Source: Gnetum montanum (taxonomy: Eukaryota; Streptophyta; Gnetopsida; Gnetales; Gnetaceae). From it: DNA of 64,000 bases. The notes below the pieces were generated by a model. It was not told the DNA's origin. It made no database searches and saw only the letters and a program-made list of their open reading frames with translations. Below are positions 32,421 to 44,838 of this stretch, piece after piece. The DNA lies in contig MNCI01024892.1 in assembly GCA_015680685.1 (NCBI GenBank), positions 243,677 through 307,676 of the forward strand, read 5' to 3'. Made by a program: the position numbers and the translations under genes. Every line of letters begins with the position of its first letter. Position 1 is the stretch's first letter.

Positions 32421-34440
32421 TAGCATTATTACCTTTGATCATTCTTAAATTGGTCTAATTTCAAAACAATTTAGTGTAATGTCCTTGACTAATCACAATT
32501 TATTGTTTTGAAGGTTCTTAAGATATCTAAGTATTCTTATTTATTATTATTTTAATTACTTATTAGGTCTAAATACCCTTGTTTCTTAGAATATGGGATG
32601 TTTAAAGTGTTGGAAATTTGTGATTTGATGTCTCCATAATGTAGAGCTTGACTCCAGGAGCTCATAGGTCTAGAAACAATGGAAATTAAGTTTATGGTTT
32701 GCAAGATATCACTCTTAGAGTGCTCTAAAATATTAAAACCACAAAAACTCCATTTGCATTTAAGTGAAAATGACAAAAATGTAGCTAAGGTCCATGTGTA
32801 TTTATAGTATTTTGTGTTGTATTGATGTTACAACATTAGTGAGGATGCATTGACATTGCTACATCAATTCGGCCTATGATAGAAATTTTTTCCTTAAATT
32901 TGCCTCATTTTTATATATTTTAAAGAAAATAGGATGTTGAATGAGATCTATAAAAAGTATCTAATAAGGCTCCATGGAGAGCTCATGAAGTTGGTAAAGT
33001 ACAAATGATATGAATAGAGGTAATGTAATGAAAGGTTTATGAGAAGTTGAGTCAAAATGTTGATGCAATTAAACTTTGAGTTGTTTTCTAATAAGTTGAA
33101 CATGTGGAGGTGATGCATAGATTAGATTTTCAAAGTTATACAAGTGGGTCCTTTCCAAAGTAGGCTCCAACACTTTATGCCCTTATATAACCATCTCACA
33201 AAGTGCCTATAGGTACATTGAAGATTAAATGTTGATTAAGTCTATATTTCATAACTACACAACTGTTGCTATTAATGATCTTATATTATATTAAATGAGA
33301 GCATTAGACAAGTAATTAGATGCAATAGTGAGGTGGATAATGGAACAAGAAGGAAATGTAGATATAGCAATGTAGAATAACTTACCATGTTCACAATAGG
33401 TTCTCATGTTAAATGTGGTTAAAACGACCATCATACCTATCCTTTTAGGTTTTAGACCAAGTTCATATTTTTGCTGATGACATCACATTAAATCATCCTC
33501 AATAAGAGACCAACACAACCACATGAAAACATCACTATTCAATAAGAGAAAATAAGGAAGTAATTATTTGATTAATTAATTACTTTAAACATTAAATTTG
33601 AGGAAAGTTAGTTATCCATTAGAGGGGTTCCTTCACGCATAGGTAACATGTCTTTCCAACCTCATAGCTAATGCTAATCCCATGAGAGGAGTACCTTCAA
33701 GCATGGATAACATGTCTTTCTAGTTACATAATGAGACTAGTCTAAGAAATATTGGAGATTCTTGTAAGTAGCCTACCTTTAAGCATGGATAACATGTCTT
33801 TACAATGATACCTCAAGAATCATGTTCTTTTTATGACTTAAGTAATTAGTAATCATGTTTTGTCTTACCAAAGAACTACCTTTAAGCATGGGTAACATGT
33901 CTTTTTAGTGACATAATAAGGTAAAACTTATTCAAGAATATGCTTTCATCAAAATTAAAACATGAGTAATGACATAAATACATGAAATAGTAAAATCCAT
34001 AGAGGAATTACAAAGAATTAGCAAGTCCTCTTGATGTCACACCCTTTTTCATATCCTCTTGGTCTTTCTCCCTTTCCTCAAGGTATAAAGATCATGAGTT
34101 AGTTTTAGTTTTGATATGAGAAGAACTATACTACTTCCATGATGAATACCTCTTATTTATAGAACTGAAGGGATGGATGATGTGGTCTTACTACTTTACA
34201 CAATTATCTATCCACTATTTTGATAGCATAGAACATAATCCAAATAACAAAGTTGGCATTTTGCACAAAAAGTGACATCTTTATGAATAAAAACATAGGA
34301 CTTAAAACATAAAATGAAAAAATAAAATAAAATGACCTAAATATATAGAAGAAAATTCATAAGATAGGAAAAATTCAAAGAAAAAGAAAATAAGAAAGAA
34401 AAAAATTAAAATAATGTTGTAAAACAAAAAAGTATAAAAG
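32421..34440 (-). repeat. Non-coding module shared with 61240-63150
   Basis: Collinear matches to region 3, for example caagtgggtcctttccaaag with caagttgatcctccccaaag (62115), gcaagtcctcttgatgtcacaccc with gcaagttcccttgatgtcacaccc (62781), and cctcttatttatagaac with cctcttatttgtagag (62910). It lies between the integrase fragment and the decayed extra ORF, so it appears to be the upstream region of that ORF. No coding potential. Confidence 0.7.
33623..33905. repeat. Spaced direct repeats, AAGCATGGATAACATGTCTTT type
   Basis: Four copies of (t)accttnaagcatgg(a/g)taacatgtctttnnagt at about 33630, 33688, 33771 and 33878, spaced 58-107 bases. The same block occurs once in the younger module as aaccttcaagcatgagtgcatgtctttccag at 62614. 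So the unit was multiplied in the older copy or lost in the younger. Confidence 0.75.
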
Positions 34441-35560
34441 TAATTCTCACAAGATATCAAACCAAATTTGTATCTTCATCATGATTAAGGTTGAAGAAAG
34501 AGATACAAAATATAGAATGGGCTTAACCAAGGGTAGATGTTGCATTGGACTGTGTGGATACATGAAAATCCTAAAATGATTTCACTTGTTCTGTATTGAG
34601 AAATATCATCTTGTATGGAACATTAGCACGGTAGATTCTCATGGCACCTAATTAGAAATTGAAGTGAATATATAATGTCCTTCCCATAGTGTTTGAAATT
34701 TTGTCCATTACAATACATGTGTGGAATTCTAGTAAACAACTTTATCTCATGGTTGAAATTCTACTTGTCATATTTTAGCATCATGATGTTGTTTGATATA
34801 TGCATTATGCACTTCATTAGATATGAGAACTGATCTTCTATTTTCATCTAGCACATTGAGGGCTATGAGCCATTCTTTTTGTGCTACACTAATATTGAGC
34901 TCAAACTCATAGGCTATGTTGAGTGTACGTAAATCTACTTGAATGGAAAGTTTGATAGCTTACCATACAATAATTCATAAGGGGAGCAGCATATAGGGAG
35001 CTTTCAAGTAGAGATATAGATCCATAAGGCATCACTAAATTATGTTCTCTAATATCTCCTATATCTATTAATAATCTTAGTAAGAATCCACATGATTTTC
35101 CTATTTATTACCTTAGCTTGAACATTAGCTTGGGCATAATAGGGTGTTATTAGTTTATGTTCCACCCTAAGCATCTCATCAGCTTCATAATCGTAGCACC
35201 TATAAAATAAGTTCTGTATCAAAAATAAGTACTGTAAGTACACCGAACTTATTTTCTACTTATTGTTAAAAGACCTAGTCGCAATTGTTAATGTACAACT
35301 GGTTATAGCTATGACCTCTTCCAATTTAGTACAATAATCCATTATAACAATTATGTAGGATTTTCCATTAGAAATGGATGCAATGGAACCCATGAAATCA
35401 ATTTCACAAAGCTCAAAGGGCTCCAGTGATTGGATTCATTATTGAGAATCTTCTAGCCTAGTAATCATTTAACCATCTCATTGAAATCACTAAAGGAGTT
35501 GGTAAAGCAATATACATTTGTAAAGATTGTTGGCCAAAAGTATACTACCATGAGAATTTT
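34441..35560 (-). pseudogene. Ty3 integrase core and C-terminal fragment
   Basis: On the minus strand: IDFMGSIASISNGKSYIIVIMDY near 35410-35330 carries the first catalytic Asp; VEHKLITPYYAQANVQAK near 35160-35110 is the HKLxTPYYPQxNGQxE region with the Glu changed to Lys; NEVHNAYIKQH and LWEGHYIF follow toward 34640. Stops and frame changes throughout. Order (integrase, module, extra ORF, LTR) suggests one old element spanning about 28.6-35.6 kb. Confidence 0.7.
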
Positions 35561-35689
35561 TATGACTATTCTCCTTCCTACATAGTGGCCTTCACAAGTT
35601 CCTTTATAAGATCCTTAGAGAATCTTGAGTTAATCTTCATCATGTACACATCATTGCACTAAGTTGTCTACATGGATCTTATGTCTAGA

Positions 35690-36330
35690 CTAATGTCGAA
35701 CATTGCAAGAGTGATGTCAAATGAATCTTAAGGATCTTCAAGGATCAAAAGTATTATCAACTGTTGAGTTTTATGTTTTCCCGATAGGTGATGCTAGGTA
35801 AGTGATGGTAACACTGGCATTAGTATCACCTAGTGTTACCTAGGTGTAGAGTGTAGTTTTATCCCTTTAATAAGCCTTTGAATTTATGAAAAAATGATGT
35901 TTGTTACCTTATGGATGATGTGAGCTAGTCATCAAGGATCTATCAAAGCTAAAACTATTGTCGAAAGATAAATTTTCATGTGATGCCACAAAAGAAATGT
36001 TGGCAGGTGACACTAATGCTAACAGATTCACCTAGTATTACATAGATGAAATATTTTGTTTTGTGTCTCCCAGAGCTATTGAAATTAGGACACAATGCTT
36101 GTTATCTTAGGGATGATTTATATTGATCACTGTAGGATCTTTGAAGTCAAAACTGAGGTTAGGGGAGATGAAGTTGCATGATGATATAGTGATGACATTG
36201 AAACTAGCATCAGCTAGGTGATACTTAGGGTTTTTTTGCCTTTCCAAAGCTTCTAAAAGTATTGAAATTAATGCCTATCCTCTTGGGGATTATCAAGAAT
36301 AACTTATGGAAAACCTATAAAAACCCAAGA
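35690..36330. repeat. Three tandem units of about 200 bp
   Basis: Units begin at ggatcttcaagg (about 35728), ggatctatcaaag (35935) and ggatctttgaag (36137). Each contains a stretch like ggtgacactaatgctaacag ... tcacctagtattacatagatg and ends near attgaaattaggacac. Divergence between units is high. No ORF. Confidence 0.6.
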
Positions 36331-36439
36331 TATGTGATGATGATTTTGAGGGCATTTTAATGGCCCAAGTAGATGCAATAATATTAAAGTTAGACTTATC
36401 TTGTTCATTGACATACTAAAAAAGTATATATAATAATAC

Positions 36440-36960
36440 AAGCTTGTCTACATAATTTCTTGATTAGGCAATGGCACGGTACTATCAAATTACCTAACTA
36501 AATTTCTTTAAATCTTCTCTCTATTTTGAAAAAGTAAAGATGTGTCAATGGTACTTTCCCTAGCTACATATGTTGATATTTGATTATGGTGCTCTTTGAA
36601 ATATATATGATATGTACCAATCTTAAAATAAATCTTCTCTATAGTAGTTAATTCTTCAAACTTCTAATTTTTATCATCATAGGTGTTCTCTACTTAGAGA
36701 TTTCTTATTTCTAAGTTAGTATAAGTTGATATAGCAATTGTTTCCATGTCCACATTTGCTAAACTAAGTGTGTTAGCAATTTCTTCAACTAAGTATGATT
36801 CTATAGTGTCTTCAATCTTTACTATTTTATCTTCTTGCTTATCTCATTGGTAGAAACTATAGGTCAAAATGACAAGGCTTGCAATTATTCTTATACTACT
36901 TAATATGTAAACTCTAGGAATAGCCTAAATTTTAGCTTCACAATGATGGTTAACATGATA
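36440..36960 (-). pseudogene. Second decayed fragment of the region-3 extra ORF
   Basis: Minus-strand frame with VEEIANTLSLANVDMETIAI, then FEELTTIEKIYFKIGTYHIY and ISTYVARES, matching FVELTTEERVYFKIGTYHLF and ISTYAARGC of the younger ORF. Only the middle of the N-terminal domain is present. It lies outside the 28.6-35.6 kb element, so a third insertion of this family is implied. Confidence 0.7.
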
Positions 36961-39900
36961 AATTTATCATTGATGGCTCTAATATTGTCTTTTGAGAGAG
37001 TTAACTATCTACCTATTTTAGGAGTTGGTAGCATAGACACTTTAGCCTGTGTTGATTGTTGTGTTAGCAATGTTGACTAATGGAATAAATGTGATTGTAA
37101 CTCTTTCTTATCTACTTATAACTCACATGGTTGATTTTCCCCTAATCCTCTATCACATTTTTTTCTTAGCCTTTTCTCATGTGGCTATGATGGTCCTCTA
37201 ATAGCAGGTTTCTTTTTTGAGCTATCTATGATCACCAAGTATTATTAATAAATTCTTTCATAATTCACCAAAAAAAATTTAGTTTAATTTCTAATTCTTT
37301 ATTGATCTTTTGTTTTAATTAAAATGGAAAGAAAAAATAATCCTTATGCATAAATGTAATTGTAGAATAAAAAATTTTTCATTTTGGAAAAATTCCCTAA
37401 ATTGTAATTCCTAGAAAAATTTTCAATTTAGAGAATAAAATTTAGGTAAGAAAAATTGTTAATGCTCAAATTAATAGATTAAAGTTCCAAAGATTTTTAT
37501 AATGTGATGATAAGATTTGAAAGCCAGAAAATATTTTACATCTAGTATCTTGTCAAACTATTAATTTTATTGCAAGTCCTAAATTGGCAATTATTAAATT
37601 GGTGAATTTGAACATCGTCAAAAAGGTTAAATTAACAAAAAACAAACTAATATATTTTACAATGGATTCCAATACTTCCAAAAATCATTGGTGTTTAAAA
37701 AAATCACAAAAATCATTACCCTAGCAAAATTCCAACAATGTTTGCAAAAAATATAAAAAAATTATGCAATGTAAAATGTGTTCCCAGTGATAAAGAGGTT
37801 AGATCCCAAAGCTCAAATGATTTAAAATGGTAGAAATTAGATAAGTAGATTGGATAAGTAGTTTAGGAGTTAGGGCATTTGGAAGTCTCTTTGAGGTAAA
37901 AGTGACATGAACTCTTGTAAAATGAAGTAAACATGGAAAAGAAGGATTGCATGGATAGATATAGATTTTATAAGGACAATATCATATATATGACATTATA
38001 GTTGTGACATCATAGTTGTGACATCATAGTTCATGTAATATCATAGCTATGATATCACCAACTATTTTTAAAAAAAGATTTTTCTTGTACTTTTAAAAAG
38101 AAAACTCTATTGTTTTCTCTCATTTCAAGTGCTCCGAGGTTCCTAGAAGAATGCTAATAAGGAATGAGGTTGACCTATGGTTGGAGTATTTTAAAATAAA
38201 AAAAACTAATCAAAGTGATCAATCTGGACTTTGTTGCTATATGATATAATGAATGTTAGAAAATGAGAAAAGATTCTACATAATGTAATTTTAAATATAT
38301 GAGAAGGGATTGTTAGTATAATGTTTGAAGTTGGAGAGTAACTTAGAATGATTAGGATGATGTGGAATTGGTTCCCAAATATGATGCACAAGATCTACCA
38401 ATGCAAGATCTGATTACTATTTATTTTTTTTATTTGTTTGTATTTTGAACTTGTGCAGTTTTAGAGCAACTCTCATTATTCATTTCATTTATTCCTTTTT
38501 CAACAAATTCATTTATTTTTCTATTTTAATAGAATAAGAATTCCATTTCCAAAATTTTATTATGCATTTGGTTCTATTATTTTGAATAATTTAATTTTTG
38601 AAATGTTACATAATAATTCAACTATTTAAAAAAAGTATTATTTGAGATTTTTTCTCAAGCATAACAAAAACATTCAAAACACAATCATAAATAGTTCTAA
38701 AATTCAAAAATAATTTGTACAAAACATAAATTGAGAAACACAATAGTAACCACAAAAGGATTTAAATAGAAATACATAGAGACAAAAACAACAGCAGAAA
38801 GAAGATAGTAGGAAGAAACAAAAATGTCTACAACAAATCGCTATATGCAACAACTACTAAACGAAATATTAAGATAGTATGAACAAAAAATACTATTAAA
38901 AACAACGAAAGCAACTATAGAGAAGAGGTAAGCGAGTAGACAAGAAGGATATAAAAAATAAAGAAAAACAGAACAAAAGAAAGGCTTCATAATGAGGTAG
39001 CCACAACACTTTTTTTATTTTTTTGGTTGCATATACAAAACACTATGCCTATATATTTTTGGTTGCATATACACAACACTATGTCTACAAACTTTCCACC
39101 TGCTCTTACAAATATCAACTCTACAGACCTATCTATAATAATACTCACCCCCAAAAAATCTCTTGAATTGAACAAATAACTTTTTGAAAAAAAAAAAACA
39201 ATAAAACAAACAATACAATATATACCCCTTAACATACTAGGTATGCACCTCCTAAATAACTACTGTACAAATGTACCTATGATAAAAAAAATTTACATAT
39301 AACCTTATAACAACAACAACAAAATATTCACACCCTAAACAATTTGCTGAATTAAACAAATAACTTATCAAAAAAATTAACACTAAAATTTCTTTCAAAC
39401 AAACAAATGATATACTATATACCCCTAAACAAAAAATATAAATAGGATCTCATAAATAATACCAACATAATACCCACATCCTTTAAAAAATTTATTATGT
39501 TTAACAAATAACCTATATAATAATAAACATCTCACTACCCTCCATATAATAAAGCAACATATAAAAATTCTATGAATCCTTTTTTTTTTCTTAGATACAA
39601 AACACTATATAGTAATAATGACATTCCTTTAAAAAATTACCTATACAAATCAACATACAAACCTCTACATCCAAAATTCTAGCATCGCATAAAGCAAATT
39701 AAATTCTAAATTTTTTCTTTATTAAATTTTTAACTTATAATTTCATTAAGGTACATATAACGATAAATTTTAAATGGCGATATCTTGCAAACTATAAGTC
39801 TAATTAAGATGAAATTGATACTTTTAGAATCATCTCGATGAGTACTACATTTTGGACAATTTTCATGATCCAAAAACTAAGTTTTATTTTTAAGATTTTT

Positions 39901-40593
39901 AAAGAATAAAATAACCTATTTTTATCATTGTGAGCATAATTGGTGCTTTTAAGGGACTTTCTTTCTTTAGAATATAATGGCAAGTTTCATGGATGGGATA
40001 ATGCTTATCAAGCTTAGGTTGGTTGGATTAGGGAGAAGGTTAGTAGGGTAGAATATCCTGACATTAGCTAATGAGTGTGAATTTTCCCTATTAACCCCTT
40101 AGTAAGGTCTATTATTTGCTAAGTGGAGGGCATCCCTAGTTAGCTTGAATTCTTTATGATCAATAACAATTTGGATAAGGATATGCAATATTAGGTTCTT
40201 GGGAGTGTTTAGCAAGGTAAGATCATATCAAGAAAATGTCCTAGAAGGCTTGATTATGGTTATTGCCCTTGTGGAAGAATGTAAGGATTTCCTCAGACAA
40301 TTAATAAAAATTCTAACTTACTACTAGATGGGTAAGAGTTACCTGGACCAATGTTACCCTTGTTCCATAGAAATCTCTTATAGTTGTTGAACCTAATCAT
40401 GTATGGTTGAGACTCTTTGAAGTCTTGTCATGCATATCCATGGAAATTGCTAGGAAGGAATCTTCTTAGTTGCATAGTTCATCTTAGACATGATGTGCAT
40501 TCATGGTTCTCCCTATATCATGCCTCAATGATTCATCATTGAATTTCAATTGTAGTTGGCTATTGATTCTAATTGGCCCTTGGATTATGATTT
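36961..40593. other. AT-rich non-coding stretch with degenerate tandem repeats
   Basis: No supported gene. Short tandem motif gacatcatagttgt at 38004-38030. Two copies of ttttttggttgcatatacanaacactatg at 39018 and 39056. At about 39110-39560 three degenerate units of about 170-190 bp share gaattnaacaaataactt and tatatacccctt/aa. The part from about 40590 leftward may be the decayed interior of the minus-strand element whose LTR and primer site lie at 40594-41122. Confidence 0.5.
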
Positions 40594-40605
40594 GCTCTAA
40601 TACCA
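40594..40605 (-). promoter_or_regulatory. Primer-binding site for initiator Met tRNA
   Basis: On the minus strand TGGTATTAGAGC, one base off the TGGTATCAGAGC complement of plant initiator Met tRNA 3' end. It lies four bases after the end of the LTR at 40610, exactly where a primer-binding site should be. It sets the element's direction as leftward. Confidence 0.75.
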
Positions 40606-40609
40606 ATTA

Positions 40610-41122
40610 TGACATCCTATTCCTATATGTCATGGCAAACATCAAATACATATAACGTTTGACATTATGCATAACAAAAATAATAGGAAAAGTGCATAAA
40701 AAATGAAAAGAATCCTTAATCAATATGAAAAAGGTGTATCTAGGTCATGCTTTGAGGGTTCCTTGGGATTGTCTTCTTTCAGCATCTATCCCTTAGAAGT
40801 AATTCAATACCATCACAGTTAGACTTGTACCTAGCCAAAAGGGAGGGCTAGTCACCTTCCTAGCCTTCTTCACTTGGCACCCATTACTTGCCTTTATTAG
40901 CTCCACAACTCCATGCTAGTACGATGTATAATTCTCAAGTGTAAATACCTTAGGGAAAACCCCTAAAGATTATCTCAAGAGAAATGCATGTTATACAACA
41001 TGCCTTTTCGGGTCTAATTACAACTTGCCCTTTCGAACCTAATTACAATAACTACATTATTTGTTACAAAGCAATACCATCTTTGTTATAGAATGACTCC
41101 ATTTGAGAATGTGGATGTCACA
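40610..41122 (-). mobile_element. Old 5' LTR with adjacent primer-binding site
   Basis: Minus strand begins TGTGACATCC at 41122 and ends GGATGTCA at 40610, giving matched inverted ends. A diverged inverted copy is at 44932-45426. Shared blocks include cttgggatt(g/a)tctt, ctccatgctag and atttgttacaaag. The Met-tRNA primer site follows. The element type (Copia or chromovirus) is not decidable because no coding region survives. Confidence 0.75.
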
Positions 41123-41154
41123 ACTACCCTTTGGATTTGTTAGAGATTCCACAT

Positions 41155-41875
41155 TGATGAGATGCGGTTTGCGTCGGCCGCGATATCGCATACGCGATAT
41201 CGCAGCCGACGCGATATCGCGTACACAATATCGCAGTCCGCCGCCATGTCTATAAATAAGAGGTGGCTCTCCCTTGTTTGGGGATCCCAGTTTTAGTGTA
41301 GCGAAGCTCTGGCAGTTTGATCCCTCCAGAGTTAGAATTTTTCCCGTGTATGACCGCAGTGTGGTGATTGTAATTGTACAGTGTCTTTATTCGAGTGTGT
41401 CGTACTTGGACACGCACATGACCGGCAATAAAGATCGAGATTACTCCATCATTGCAGCATTCACTTAGTTTATTATTTGTTATTTAATTAATGTTATTTA
41501 TTGCTTTCATAGCGCGGTGTGAGTACAACTTAGCTACGAGCATCTACGGGTGTGTACAGCTAGTTAAGGAATCGGTTGCTCATCGCACTTAGGCTAGATT
41601 AGATTTTCTTACCCTTTTCCTCTTAGCTTAGATTAGTTAATATTATTTTCCATTGCCATCAGGAGTAGCATTAGAATTAGAACACATCATACACCTCATC
41701 TAGACTAAACCATACGTGACATATGCAAAACTAGTCTAGGTGGGAAGACAGCGAACTGCGACCTAAGGCTAACTATCTAGATGCCACAACTAGTCCATCT
41801 ACGGAGCTCGACCGGATCGCACGTGCGACGCTCGTTTCGTATGGTTGAGTGTAGGGGGTACCTCGCCACTCATCA
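41155..41875 (+). mobile_element. Solo LTR with perfect target duplication
   Basis: Starts TGATGAG and ends CTCATCA (7-bp inverted ends), flanked on both sides by CACAT (41150-41154 and 41876-41880). A GATATCGCG palindrome array lies at 41171-41245, TATAAATA at 41251-41258, and AATAAA near 41427. Its CpG-rich sequence contrasts with the AT-rich surroundings, so it is a younger insertion. No internal region remains, as after LTR-LTR recombination. Same family as 44107-44838 and 57476-58301. Confidence 0.93.
41171..41245. repeat. GATATCGCG palindrome array in solo LTR 1
   Basis: About three dyads of the type GATATCGC(G/A)TACGCGATATC, ending six bases before the TATA box at 41251. Confidence 0.85.
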
Positions 41876-42620
41876 CACATGAATAAGTAGAGAGAAAACT
41901 ACTTGGAAAACTATTTATCAAGTTCCATCTAAATAGTTTCAAGCAAATCAAGCTTTAATGAAAATATATTACTAATCCTAGTTTTCTTCTTTTGTTTGAA
42001 CTACCCCATTAAAATAAATGTGATATGATGAAAATTATTATAAAATTAACTTTTTATATTATAATTATATAATTTTAATACAATTGAAAACCATTTTAAA
42101 AAAAGAAAAAATTATAGAATCAATGACTAATAATGTTTTGTAAGTTTGTAGTCTACATTGAAATTTTGTAGAATATAGACATAATAAAACAATGCCTCAA
42201 ACATAACTCAAACTTTGACTTTAGAAAGTTCTATAATTAAAATGGGTGGAAATATCCTCTTCCCCCTCCTACCACCTGCCTACAATTAAAATATTCTCTT
42301 CACATTCACCTACCATTTATTTTTAGCTTATATCTTTACTTTTCCATTTACTTTACCTTAGTTACTATTTATTTACTTATCTCTCTCTATATTTACTCCC
42401 TTGCTTATGTATTACTACCTATTTACCATGGCATGTAAACTTTTTCTCATGTTCACATTTTTCCTAAATTGTCTTGATCGTTGGGCCACACATTACTTAT
42501 TGGCATAATGATAATAATAAAATGGTACGTGTTTATATATACACTCATGATTAAATAAACATCCAAAATGACTTATTATTAAATACTCTAAATACATCCA
42601 TGATACATTATATATTAACA

Positions 42621-42760
42621 ATTGGGTGTTAGCATACTGGTAAGAGTCTTAGCATGAAAAACTCAAGCCACACACTATTAGAGATTTGATTCTAGTGGGC
42701 AATTTCTAATCTTACAATTTAGGAAAAATTATTCAACTTCTTGTTAACATTTTATATGTA
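42621..42760 (+). mobile_element. tRNA-derived SINE-like unit 1
   Basis: ttagcatactggtaagag (42629-42646) resembles the pol III A box and gatttgattct (42683-42693) the B box, 37 bases apart as in tRNA-type promoters. It cannot fold into a good tRNA. The same A-B arrangement recurs at 43411-43460 and, inverted, at 46450-46509. Length and 3' end are uncertain. Confidence 0.5.
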
Positions 42761-43404
42761 TTTTTCTTTAGCTTTTAGAAATAAACACGTTAACAACAAA
42801 TTGCACATGTGCCAAATAAGGAAAACTATAAAATGGTGTGATTAAACTAATATCTTTTTTTAGCTTTATTGTTAATTAAGCATCCTAAAGTTTCAGTTAT
42901 CATAATAAAAGAAAATGAGATAGAGGTTCCTATTGTCTTAGTCCATTACTATTATAACATTTTTCTTACACTTCATTACTAAGTAACATTGAAAATGAAA
43001 CAATAGCATAACACTCTTTTAGCATTAAACATTAATGATCAGGAAATCCAAATTTATAAAATATGGCATCCAAAAATCTTCATGAGGCACAATCATAAGA
43101 TTTACTTAAATCATTTTTTAAGCCTAAGTAATCTTTTGCTTTGTTTTGAAGCTAAATGAAAAATTTCATGGATGATAGTAATCCAATTTAAAGTTTTCCT
43201 ACCTTTTAACATGTCAATGATTGATAGTTCAAAAATTTTTAGTCTTTAGAAATAATATATAATGAATATTACATAAGCTTATATGTTTAGAGATGAATAA
43301 AGCACTTTCCTTTTTTGGATTTATGATAATCCATGAAAAATTAATAGATTTTAGTATACATGTAAATTATTTTATATATCTTTATTAATGATATTTTAAA
43401 TTTA

Positions 43405-43520
43405 TTTTTTTAAGTGGTAAGAGCCTTTGCATGGAAACTCCATCTTATAAGTTTAATTCCAATGGACAACATTGATTTATGGATTAAGAAAACTATAAAA
43501 GAAATTATAAGAAGCCATAA
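43405..43520 (+). mobile_element. tRNA-derived SINE-like unit 2
   Basis: taagtggtaagagcctttgcatgg (43411-43434) is an A-box-type stretch and aagtttaattcca (43449-43461) a B-box-type stretch. Wording is close to unit 1 (ggtaagagtcttagcatg). Preceded by a T run; 3' end unclear. Confidence 0.5.
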
Positions 43521-44106
43521 AAAAACTAGCGATTTATTACTTTTCATCATGAAAACAACCTTTTCAATATATTATTTGAATGTTGAAGAATTGATTTTTC
43601 AAGAAAATATTAAATTTTTTAAAAAAACTTGTGCAGGTTATTTAAGCTAGCAATGCCTAAAATAAGTGCTTAAACTACATAAATATCCAAAGGGTCTCAA
43701 AAGATGTAAGTAAAAAATTTCAATTTTAGTTTTAAATATTGCACATGTGGTACACAACATTTATTATTATTGATGTATTTTATCCAAATTATTTGTCTAA
43801 CTAAGAATTTCACCACAAGATGTTATTAAACCACCATTTAAATTACATAAGAGGTACATGCAATAGAAGAAAAAGCTAAAGTTAGCCAAGGCATAAAAGT
43901 CTAGAAATATCATCTCCAACCATCATAAATACTTAAAGAAATCTTTTTTTACATTGTAATTAGAGTGATTTATTATGATTAAAAACTGCTCTGAATGTTA
44001 CCAAGAAAAATTATTTTCTTAATGATGTTGCAAAACTCATAGAATCTGTATCTCAAGTATCTAATAAATATTAGTAAAATATTAGTCTAAAATTTGCCTT
44101 TGTAAC

Positions 44107-44838
44107 TGATGAGACGCGACATGCATAGTGCCGCGATATCGCGCGGTCCGTCGCCATATCTATAAATAAGAGGTGGCACTCCCCTCATTTCCCAATCCTG
44201 GCTAGAAGTAGCGAAGCTCTGGCAGTTTGATCCCTCTAGAGTTAGAATTTTTCCCATGTGCCCGCAGTAGGAGTCCTAGAGTGAACGGCTCTTTATTCGA
44301 GCAACTTTGTAACCTGAACACAAGTTGTGTACGGCAATAAAGANNNNNNNNNNNNNNNNNNNNNNNNNNNNNNNNNNNNNNNNNNNNNNNNNNNNNNNNN
44401 NNNNNNNNNNNNNNNNNNNNNNNNNNNNNNNNNNNNNNNNNNNNNNNNNNNNNNNNNNNNNNNNNNNNNNNNNNNNNNNNNNNNNNNNNNNNNNNNNNNN
44501 NNNNNNNNNNNNNNNNNNNNNNNNNNNNNNNNNNNNNNNNNNNNNNNNNNNNNNNNGCTAGTTAATTTAGACTTAGGACATTAGTTAGAGTTAGTTAGTT
44601 TCTCAACCCTTTCTCTCATAGCATAGGCGATAAACTGAAAAATACCAAAAAAATCACATACCTCAGACTTGCTTAACCATACACCGTGACACATACAAGA
44701 AAGCCTAGGAAGACAACGAACGATTAACCCCAAGTGTTTCTTGTGGCGTTAAGGCATTTAGTCTGCGGAGTTTGACCGGATCGCGCGTACACGCTCGTAT
44801 TCGTATGGTTGAGTGTAGGGGTACCTCGCCACTCATCA
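44107..44838 (+). mobile_element. Second solo LTR with perfect target duplication and an assembly gap
   Basis: Starts TGATGAG, ends CTCATCA, flanked by GTAAC on both sides (44102-44106 and 44839-44843). Shares with 41155-41875 the blocks gtagcgaagctctggcagtttgatccctc, the TATAAATAAGAGGTGGC region (44161) and the end gtatggttgagtgtaggg. Only one GATATCGCG palindrome remains (44131-44145). Bases 44344-44556 are Ns, so the middle is unknown. Confidence 0.92.
44344..44556. other. Assembly gap
   Basis: 213 Ns inside the second solo LTR. Apparent ORFs through it are artefacts. Confidence 1.

Larger units (their letters stand above)
41876..44106. other. AT-rich stretch between the two solo LTRs
   Basis: No coding region. 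Contains two SINE-like units (42621-42760 and 43405-43520). It is not the interior of one element, because each flanking LTR has its own different target duplication. Confidence 0.6.

Noticed and set aside
42621-42700. A functional tRNA gene
   Set aside because: Pol III boxes are recognisable but no cloverleaf with paired stems can be drawn, and related units recur nearby, so a SINE is more likely.
44325-44584. ORFs running through the N block
   Set aside because: They are made of undefined codons across the assembly gap.
41155-44838. One short non-autonomous element with LTRs at 41155-41875 and 44107-44838
   Set aside because: Each LTR has its own different 5-bp target duplication on both sides, so they are two solo LTRs.
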